A DNA stretch of 64,000 nucleotides from DASUPK01 sp963804595 (GTDB taxonomy: Bacteria > Actinomycetota > Thermoleophilia > Solirubrobacterales > 70-9): the NCBI GenBank assembly GCA_963804595.1, contig CAWDQZ010000004.1, positions 62,001 to 126,000 on the forward strand, read 5' to 3'. This document shows, piece by piece, positions 58,476-64,000 of the stretch (positions are counted from its first letter, which is position 1; each line of letters starts with the position of its first letter). The notes beneath the pieces were generated by a model. It did not search any database and was not told the origin of the DNA. It saw nothing but the letters and a program-made list of their open reading frames with translations. The translations under genes and the position numbers were made by a program.

Positions 58476-59648
58476 ATGCGAGAGCGCCTCGACGAGCTCT
58501 GCGCCTTCGATAGGGAGTCCGCCTCGGAGGGGGAGCGACGGGCCGCCGAATGGCTGGCCGGGGCGCTCCACGGCGAGGGCGCCCGCGAGGTTCGGGTCGA
58601 GGAGGAACCGGGGGGCAACGGCGGGTTCTGGTGGTCGATCGGCCTGCTTGCGGGCGCCGGCGCCCTCGCCGGCGTCGCCGCCCGGCGTGGCGGGGCGGTC
58701 ACGCGCCTGGCGGCCGCCTCGACCGGGGCCGCCGCGGCCGCGCTGATCGCCGACGAGATGCCGCCGGGAAGCCGGCGCTTTCGCCGGCTGCTCCCCAATC
58801 GCAGCTGCCACCACGTGCTCGGGGAGATCGGCCCTGCCGATGCCGATCGGACGATCGTCCTGATGGCCCACCACGACGCAGCGCATACGGCCTTCTTCTT
58901 CAACCCCGCGATCACCGAGACCGCGGGCGAGAACGCGCCCTGGGTGTTCGAGGAGAACGACACCAGCCCGCCGTTGATGTGGCCGGTGGTGGGCGGCCCG
59001 GCCCTGGTCGCCGCCGGAGCGCTGCTCGGCAGCCGAGCGCTGACCGGGGTGGGAACGATGGTCTCAGCAGGTGCGGCGGCCTTCATGGCCCACATCGGCG
59101 CCGGCGAGGTCGTTCCGGGCGCGAACGACAACGGAACCGGCTGCGTCGCGCAGCTGGCCCTCGCCCGTGCGCTCGCGGAAAATCCGCCGGAGAACACCCG
59201 CGTCCTCTTCCTCTCGACCTCCGAGGAGGCGCTCTGCGAGGGCATGGGCCTGTTCATGGAACGGCACGCCGCCGAGCTTCCGGTCGACCGCACCTTCTTC
59301 CTCTGCCTGGACACGATCGGCTCGCCCCATCTGCTCGTCCTCCGCGGCGAGGGCATGCTGAAGCTCCGCGAGTACCCGGCCGAGTCGCTGGACCTACTCG
59401 ATTCGACCGCCGAGGAGCTTGGCATCGACCTGTTCCCGAACCTCCGGCTCCGCAATGCGACGGACGGCGTGTTTCCGCTCGCGGCCGGCTATCAGTGTGC
59501 GTCCGTCGTCTCCTGCAACCGGTGGAAGAACCCCTCCAACTATCACTGGAAGACGGACGTGCCGGAGAACGTGGATTACGGCACGGTCGCGGAGGCGATT
59601 CGCCTCAGCGAGGCCGTGATCCGCAGGCTGGACGAACGCTGGCTCTGA
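58476..59648 (+). CDS. M28 family zinc aminopeptidase-like membrane peptidase
   Basis: 390 residues. Zinc ligands of M28: TIVLMAHHDAAHTAFFFNPA (near 130), VPGANDNGTGCVAQLALARA (Asp near 213), FLSTSEEALCEGM (Glu near 248), LCLDTIGSPHLLVL (Asp) and NYHWKTDVPENVDYGTVAEA (His near 360). Two hydrophobic hairpins interrupt the domain (about 48-80 and 165-195), suggesting membrane attachment. ATG 58476 is the first ATG, but a TAGTTT hexamer ends 6 bases before an in-frame ATC at 58425, so the real N-terminus may be about 17 residues longer. Confidence 0.85.
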   Translation: MRERLDELCAFDRESASEGERRAAEWLAGALHGEGAREVRVEEEPGGNGGFWWSIGLLAGAGALAGVAARRGGAVTRLAAASTGAAAAALIADEMPPGSRRFRRLLPNRSCHHVLGEIGPADADRTIVLMAHHDAAHTAFFFNPAITETAGENAPWVFEENDTSPPLMWPVVGGPALVAAGALLGSRALTGVGTMVSAGAAAFMAHIGAGEVVPGANDNGTGCVAQLALARALAENPPENTRVLFLSTSEEALCEGMGLFMERHAAELPVDRTFFLCLDTIGSPHLLVLRGEGMLKLREYPAESLDLLDSTAEELGIDLFPNLRLRNATDGVFPLAAGYQCASVVSCNRWKNPSNYHWKTDVPENVDYGTVAEAIRLSEAVIRRLDERWL

Positions 59649-59651
59649 GGC

Positions 59652-59921
59652 CTAGGCCGCGAAGCGAGCTTCGTACTTGGCCCGCCGCTTGGCCGCCTCT
59701 TCCTCGCGATTCTTGGGAGGGGCATTGGTCACCAACGAGGCGAGCAGCTTCCGCGTCGCGTCGGCCACCTCCTCGACGGCCAGGTCGAACGCCTCGGCGT
59801 TCGCCTGCGAGGGCTTGGTGGAGCCGCTGATCTTGCGGACGAACTGCAGCGCCGCGTCGTGAACCTCTTCCTCGTTCGCGGGTGGATCGAAATTGTGGAG
59901 TTGCCTGATGTTTCTGCACAT
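59652..59921 (-). CDS. DUF2277 family protein
   Basis: 89 residues. Family signature CRNIRQLHNFDPPANEEEVH at the very N-terminus, then ALQFVRKISGSTKPSQANAE, FDLAVEEVADATRKLLASL and PPKNREEEAAKRRAKYEARF. Function unknown; found throughout actinobacteria. ATG 59921 gives the family start MCRNIR and lies 6 bases after TACGCT, which settles it over a longer in-frame start. It converges with the M28 gene, with 3 bases between stops. Confidence 0.92.
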   Translation of the reverse strand: MCRNIRQLHNFDPPANEEEVHDAALQFVRKISGSTKPSQANAEAFDLAVEEVADATRKLLASLVTNAPPKNREEEAAKRRAKYEARFAA

Positions 59922-59927
59922 GGCCCC

Positions 59928-59933
59928 AGCGTA
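59928..59933 (-). promoter_or_regulatory. -10 element of DUF2277 gene (leaderless)
   Basis: TACGCT on the - strand, 6 bases before ATG 59921; no Shine-Dalgarno sequence. Confidence 0.5.
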
Positions 59934-59972
59934 CACTCGACGCGGAAGCGCCCAGCTCAACCCAGCTCGCGC

Positions 59973-61646
59973 TCAGACGGCCGCGCGGTGGCGGTCAATG
60001 ATGCGGATGAAGTCCGTGCCCGCGGGCAGCGTGCCGAAGGCGTGGCCCCAATCGCCCTCGAGGCGAGAGGAGCAGAACGCCTCCGCCACCGCCTGGTCGC
60101 CGAAGCGGACCAGGAGCGAGCCCTGCAGGGCCAGCGCCATCCGCTCGACCAGCGAGCGGGCCCTCGACTCGAGCGTGGCCGGATCCGACTGCAGATCGTC
60201 GCGGAGCCGCGCCGCGAACCGGTCGAGCCGCGGCTCCAGCACCGCGCCCTCGCCGACCTCATTGGCGAACGCCTCCACCGAGTCGGGGTTCTTGACCATC
60301 GCCCGGAGCACGTCCAGGCACTGGACGTTCCCGGAGCCCTCCCAGATCGAGGCCAGGGGCGCCTCGCGGTAGAGGCGGGGCATCCCAGACTCCTCGACGT
60401 AGCCGTTGCCCCCGAAGCACTCGAGGCACTCGACCGCGTGCGACGGGCCCCGCTTACAGATCCAGTACTTGAGGACGGCGTTGGCGATCCGCTTGAGGGC
60501 CTGGGCCTCGTCGTCGCCGGCGATCGCCTCGTCGTAGGCGCGCGCCAGGCGGAGCGAGGAGATCGTCGCAGCCTCGGACTCGACCGCCAGGTCGGCGAGC
60601 ACGTTTTGCATCAGGGGATGGTCGATCAGCAGCCTGCCGAAGGTGGCCCGGTGGTCGGCGTGGTTGATCGCCATCGCGACCCCGTGGCGCATCCCAGTCG
60701 CGCTGCCGGAGGCGCAGTCGAGCCGGGTGTGGTTGACCATCTCGATGATCGTCCGGACGCCCGCGCCCTCCTCTCCGACCAACCGGGCCCAGGCGCCGTC
60801 GAACTCGATCTCCGAGGACGCGTTCGAGCGGTTGCCGAGCTTGTCCTTGAGCCGCTGCAGGCGGAAGCGGTTGAGCTCGCCGTCGGGCAGTCGTCGCGGC
60901 ATCAGGAAGCAGGAGACGCCGCCCTCGGCCTGCGCCAGGACGAGGAACGCATCGCATTGGGGCGCGGAGAAGAACCACTTGTGGCCGTTGAGCTCGTATT
61001 CGGCGCCCGGGCCGCCGCCGTTGAGCGGGCGGCCGACGGTGGTGTTGGCCCGCACGTCGGAGCCGCCCTGCTTCTCTGTCATTCCCATCCCGAACAGGGA
61101 GCCCTCCTTCCCCGACGCCGGGATCTGCCGCGGGTCGTAGACGTTGGAGAGGATCCGCGGCTCCCACTCCTCGGCGAGCTCCGGCTGCGTGCGGAGCGCC
61201 GGGACCACCGAGTAGGTCATGGAGATCGGGCAGCCCACGCCGGCTTCGGCCTGGGAGAAGCACATGAACGCCGCCGCGCGCGCCACGTGGGCTCCCGGCT
61301 GCGGCTCGCGCCAGGGCAGGGAGTGGAGCTCGTGCGAGATGCCGAGTCGCATGAGCTCGTGCCAGGCGGGGTGGAACTCTGGCTCGTCGATCCGATTGCC
61401 GTAGCGGTCATGAGTGCGGAGCTTGGGCGGGTTCTCGTTGGCGAGGCGCCCGAGCTCGATCACGTCCCCACGGCCCGCCACCTCCCCGACCGCGGCGATC
61501 CTCTCGACTGCCCAGTCGGCGCCCTCGCGCTGCACGGCCTCGCCCATCACCCGATCCGCGGTGAAGACGTTGTAGTCGACCAGCGGCGGTGGCTGGTTGG
61601 TCACCTCGTGAGTGCGGATACCGGCGGGCTTTTCAACGGTCGACAC
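59973..61646 (-). CDS. aidB: AidB-type acyl-CoA dehydrogenase
   Basis: 557 residues with the AidB layout: N-terminal ~180-residue domain (THEVTNQPPPLVDYNVFTAD), flavin region GMGMTEKQGGSDVRANTT, FSAPQCDAFLVLAQAEGGVS, ATTEA-like helical bundle, and LECFGGNGYVEESGMPRLYR with the conserved catalytic Glu region, then a basic/acidic C-terminal domain. E. coli AidB binds DNA and protects against alkylation. GTG 61646 has GAGGAG seven bases upstream and overlaps the tetR 3' end by 14 bases, so it is cotranscribed with and controlled by that regulator. Confidence 0.93.
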   Translation of the reverse strand: MSTVEKPAGIRTHEVTNQPPPLVDYNVFTADRVMGEAVQREGADWAVERIAAVGEVAGRGDVIELGRLANENPPKLRTHDRYGNRIDEPEFHPAWHELMRLGISHELHSLPWREPQPGAHVARAAAFMCFSQAEAGVGCPISMTYSVVPALRTQPELAEEWEPRILSNVYDPRQIPASGKEGSLFGMGMTEKQGGSDVRANTTVGRPLNGGGPGAEYELNGHKWFFSAPQCDAFLVLAQAEGGVSCFLMPRRLPDGELNRFRLQRLKDKLGNRSNASSEIEFDGAWARLVGEEGAGVRTIIEMVNHTRLDCASGSATGMRHGVAMAINHADHRATFGRLLIDHPLMQNVLADLAVESEAATISSLRLARAYDEAIAGDDEAQALKRIANAVLKYWICKRGPSHAVECLECFGGNGYVEESGMPRLYREAPLASIWEGSGNVQCLDVLRAMVKNPDSVEAFANEVGEGAVLEPRLDRFAARLRDDLQSDPATLESRARSLVERMALALQGSLLVRFGDQAVAEAFCSSRLEGDWGHAFGTLPAGTDFIRIIDRHRAAV

Positions 61647-62355
61647 GTGCGGGCTCCTCTCCGATTGCTCGTGTGCAGAAGTTGATCAACGATGCGATCA
61701 CGGCGTCGGGATCCGTTGCGCGAGGGCTTAATGCGAGGGCGCTCCGAGAGGAGCGACCCGTTTCATGTTGGCGCGACCCGTTTTGTGGATGGGTTGGTGA
61801 GAGCGGACCGACCATCGCCTCTCCAACGGCTCCGATCAGCGCCGCGGCGGTGGCATCGACGTCCTGGTCCGGCAGCTCGCCCGCCTCGATCCCCTCGGCA
61901 ATCGCCTCGGCCATCAGGTCGCGGTAGCTGTGGCGGAAGTGAAGGCGCTCGGCCTCGACCGCCGGATCGACCGGCTCGGCGAGCAGCGCCCAGGCGAGGC
62001 GCCGGCCGCGCAGGGCACGCTGGGCGAAGGCCTCGATCCCGATGGCGATGCGCTCCGACGCGGGCACCACCATCGAACGGCCCGCACGGTCGCGTGCCCT
62101 TGCGTCTTCCATGGCATCCCGCATCGCGTCGACCTCGTGCTGCGAGGCCTCACGGAAGACCTCCGCGAAGAGGTCGGACTTGGAGGGGAAGTGGCGGTAG
62201 ACGGTCCCCACGGCGACCCCCGCCCGATCCGCCACCGGAGCGACCTGTGCGGCCGCGTAGCCCCCCTCGGCGATCAGCTGACGGGCGGCGGTCGTGATCC
62301 GAAGCCGGGTCTCGGCGAGGCGGGCCTCGGTGCGTTCGGTGCTGCGATAGGGCAC
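61633..62355 (-). CDS. TetR family transcriptional regulator
   Basis: 240 residues. HTH: TRLRITTAARQLIAEGGYAA, VAPVADRAGVAVGTVYRHFP, SKSDLFAEVFREASQHEVDA. The C-terminal domain is of the TetR_C type with a long tail. GTG 62355 gives VPYRSTERTEARL; the promoter is TTGACA (62388-62393 on the - strand), 17-base spacer, TTCACT (62365-62370), with the palindrome 62361-62386 lying across it, so autorepression is likely. Downstream target is aidB; the divergent cyclic-nucleotide protein may also respond. Confidence 0.93.
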   Translation of the reverse strand: MPYRSTERTEARLAETRLRITTAARQLIAEGGYAAAQVAPVADRAGVAVGTVYRHFPSKSDLFAEVFREASQHEVDAMRDAMEDARARDRAGRSMVVPASERIAIGIEAFAQRALRGRRLAWALLAEPVDPAVEAERLHFRHSYRDLMAEAIAEGIEAGELPDQDVDATAAALIGAVGEAMVGPLSPTHPQNGSRQHETGRSSRSALALSPRATDPDAVIASLINFCTRAIGEEPARVDR

Positions 62356-62360
62356 AGGCC

Positions 62361-62386
62361 AAGAAGTGAACCAAGATTCACTTCTT
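62361..62386. promoter_or_regulatory. TetR operator (palindrome)
   Basis: Perfect 10-bp inverted repeat: AAGAAGTGAA (62361-62370) pairs with 62377-62386 across CCAAGA. It covers the spacer and -10 of the tetR promoter and touches the -35 of the divergent promoter. Confidence 0.8.
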
Positions 62387-62413
62387 GTGTCAATCCCGAT
62401 CGGCGAGTAGGAT
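62385..62413 (+). promoter_or_regulatory. Promoter of the cyclic-nucleotide-binding gene
   Basis: TTGTGT (62385-62390), 17-base spacer, TAGGAT (62408-62413). The -35 overlaps the right end of the TetR palindrome. The predicted transcript starts about 3 bases before GTG 62423. Confidence 0.6.
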
Positions 62414-62422
62414 CGCCGCCGC

Positions 62423-62830
62423 GTGCCGGAGATGGAGGACAAACTCGCGAGCGTCCCACTGTTCTCGGGGGTCAAACCGAAGGAGCTGAAGAAGCTCAGC
62501 AAGCGGATGACCGAGCGCAGCTTCAACGAGGGGGACGAGATCACCCGGGAGGGCGAGAGCGGGATCGGCTTCTTCGTGATCGAGGACGGGAACGCGACGG
62601 TCAGCGTCGCGGGCGACATCGTCCGCACGCTGGGCCCCGGCGACCACTTCGGCGAGATCGCCCTGATCGACAGCGGGCCGCGCTCGGCGACCATCATCGC
62701 GGGCACCGACCTCCGCTGCCGCGGCATGTCGGCCTGGGAGTTCAGGCCGTTCGTCGAGGAGCACCCCGAGGTCGCCTGGGCGCTGCTCGAGACGCTCGTC
62801 AGCCGCCTGCGCGACGCGCAGACGCACTGA
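62423..62830 (+). CDS. Cyclic-nucleotide-binding domain protein
   Basis: 135 residues, a single cNMP-binding domain: LASVPLFSGVKPKELKKLSK, FNEGDEITREGESGIGFFVI, VRTLGPGDHFGEIALIDSGP, RSATIIAGTDLRCRGMSAWE. The phosphate-binding cassette FGEIALIDSGPRSATI has the Glu and Arg that contact cAMP. There is no DNA-binding wing, unlike Crp, so it is an adaptor or sensor. GTG 62423 is leaderless or nearly so. It diverges from tetR and converges with the TPR gene 3 bases away. Confidence 0.9.
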   Translation: MPEMEDKLASVPLFSGVKPKELKKLSKRMTERSFNEGDEITREGESGIGFFVIEDGNATVSVAGDIVRTLGPGDHFGEIALIDSGPRSATIIAGTDLRCRGMSAWEFRPFVEEHPEVAWALLETLVSRLRDAQTH

Positions 62831-62833
62831 CGC

Positions 62834-64000
62834 TCAGCTCGCAGGGAGCGTCGCCCCGAGCCGCTCGAATGTCTCCTTCGCCTGCTCGCGCTCGGACCCG
62901 CCGAGCAGCCAGCCCGTGCGGGCCGCTTGGAACGGGCATCCCATCTCCTCGAAGAGGGCTCTCGACTCACGGACGAGGCCCTCGTCGGAGGCGTGTAGCC
63001 CCCTGGCGCGGAGCAGGATGCCCCGCGCATAGCGATCCTGGCCGACCCGCGGCTCGGCCCAGGCGATGGCCTCTCCGGCGTCCTCGCGACCGGCGCGGAT
63101 GAACGCCTCGGCTCGGCTGCAGGCGTAGGTGGCCGTCCACTGGCTGCCGGCGACCGGGTCCGATCCGATCGCGACGGCGTCGGCGAACCGGCCCCGGTGG
63201 ATTTCGAGGTCGATGTTGAACATGTAGACGCCGCATCTCTGCTCCGGGTCCCTGTGGCTGAGGTTGCGGGCATGGGCCATCCAGTCGTCGGCCGCCGGCT
63301 CATCGCCCCGGTAGCCGAGGGCCGCGGCGGTGCACGCCGCGGGCGTGGCGAATGCGCCCATCGGCGGCCGCCCGGCCTCGTCCCAGGCCTTGCGCGCACC
63401 CTCGCCCAGCTCGATCGCGCGGTCCCAGTCCCCGAGGAAGAAGTTCGGCATCAGCTCGCGCTGGTACTCGGCCATCTCGACGCCGCGGGCGCGGTCGACG
63501 TCGGCCCCGCGCTGAGCGTACGCCAGCGCCTGTTCGAATTCGCCGACCTGGATCAGGCAGAGGACCATCATGTGGAGCGCGTCCGAGATCTCCACGTCGA
63601 GTGCGTGGGTTCGGGGGGCGGCCTCGAGCAGCTGGAGCCTCTCGCGGGTGTGCTCGACGGCGTCGAGCTGCCTCCCTTCCAGCCAGTCGCTCGCGGTGAC
63701 GGCGTCGAGCGCGTTCTGGAGCAGCTGGCGGTCGTCGGCCCGGCGTGCCAGCTCGAGGCCCTCCTGCGCGGGTTTCGCCATCGCCTCGGGGTCCTTGCTC
63801 ATCCAGGCGAGCCACGCGTCGTCGAGGCGCAGCCGGGCGCAGGTGACCAGATCGTCGTCGGAGGCGAGCTCGTGGCCGCGCTGCAGCATCGCGGTGAGCT
63901 CGGTGACCGGCGGGTCTCCGGCGATCCCATGCATCCTCGCGCCGATCTCGACGCTGCGGGCGTAGGCGGCGGCCGCACGATCGGTGTCGCCCTCGCGCTC
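62834..64000 (-). CDS. TPR-rich regulator, C-terminal part (partial)
   Basis: About 388 residues are visible and the frame is open at the right edge, so the N-terminus is missing. It is almost entirely alpha-helical TPR-like repeats of about 40 residues: CARLRLDDAWLAWMSKDPEA, GLELARRADDRQLLQNALDA, FEQALAYAQRGADVDRARGV, WDRAIELGEGARKAWDEAGR, RFADAVAIGSDPVAGS. This is the usual C-terminal half of large LuxR/adenylate-cyclase-type ATPase regulators (AAA plus TPR), but the ATPase part would be outside the window. Confidence 0.75.
   Translation of the reverse strand, partial: EREGDTDRAAAAYARSVEIGARMHGIAGDPPVTELTAMLQRGHELASDDDLVTCARLRLDDAWLAWMSKDPEAMAKPAQEGLELARRADDRQLLQNALDAVTASDWLEGRQLDAVEHTRERLQLLEAAPRTHALDVEISDALHMMVLCLIQVGEFEQALAYAQRGADVDRARGVEMAEYQRELMPNFFLGDWDRAIELGEGARKAWDEAGRPPMGAFATPAACTAAALGYRGDEPAADDWMAHARNLSHRDPEQRCGVYMFNIDLEIHRGRFADAVAIGSDPVAGSQWTATYACSRAEAFIRAGREDAGEAIAWAEPRVGQDRYARGILLRARGLHASDEGLVRESRALFEEMGCPFQAARTGWLLGGSEREQAKETFERLGATLPAS

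Overview
The window is about 70% GC by eye, densely coded on both strands and free of mobile elements, tRNA/rRNA genes and CRISPR. Gene content points to an actinobacterium, most likely Thermoleophilia (Solirubrobacterales-like). The reasons are an anchor-less SdhA-SdhB-HdrB-like succinate dehydrogenase, exported proteins with KKCKKKK-type basic stretches, DUF6458, DUF2277 and LtrA proteins, a dnaX-ybaB-recR cluster, and many GTG/TTG starts. The taxonomic placement is an inference from gene content. No stretch longer than about 260 bases lacks a gene or pseudogene.

Layout. (1) 1-16.6 kb: a surface-glycan island with a methyltransferase fragment, a heparinase II/III-type lyase, and at least five large or unusual glycosyltransferases. 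These include a TPR-GT4 protein, a coiled-coil CgeB-like protein, a double GT-B protein and a MurG-like enzyme with a ComEA-type helix-hairpin-helix tail. A big exported beta-propeller/Kelch protein sits in the middle. (2) 16.6-19.7 kb: a TfoX-like protein diverging from dnaX-ybaB-recR. (3) 19.7-21.2 kb: two tandem exported Lys-rich paralogs and a small membrane protein. (4) 21.3-25.8 kb: an ABC-2 exporter, a PadR repressor and an MMPL exporter in one direction, with a PadR-type operator over the padR promoter. (5) 25.8-28.6 kb: lysC and asd, the first two steps from aspartate to Lys/Thr/Met, with a small opposite-strand gene between them. (6) 28.6-44.1 kb: a second glycan island. It has three exported glycoside-hydrolase-like proteins, an initiating sugar-phosphate transferase, two DegT aminotransferases, an acetyltransferase, a Gfo/Idh dehydrogenase and a UDP-GlcNAc 2-epimerase (together resembling the Wbp/Wlb 2,3-diamino-mannuronate route), two GT4 enzymes, a methyltransferase and an O-antigen-ligase-like polymerase with TPRs. 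(7) 44.2-51.8 kb: a CPA1 antiporter, a SHOCT membrane protein, sdhA-sdhB-sdhE and LtrA. (8) 51.8-56.5 kb: a UBP zinc-finger protein, then a TetR-controlled catabolic-looking operon with three copies of one operator and a decayed segment carrying a deletion scar. (9) 56.5-64 kb: AlkA-type glycosylase, site-2 protease, M28 peptidase, DUF2277, AidB-type acyl-CoA dehydrogenase with a TetR repressor, a cyclic-nucleotide-binding protein, and a TPR protein cut by the right edge.

Expression style. Many genes without a Shine-Dalgarno sequence have a TANNNT hexamer 6-8 bases before the start codon, which places the transcription start at or next to the initiation codon. Leaderless transcription therefore looks like the default here and helps choose several starts (TfoX, DUF2277). 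Operons are tight, with ATGA/GTGA overlaps, and convergent pairs sometimes share a CTAG.
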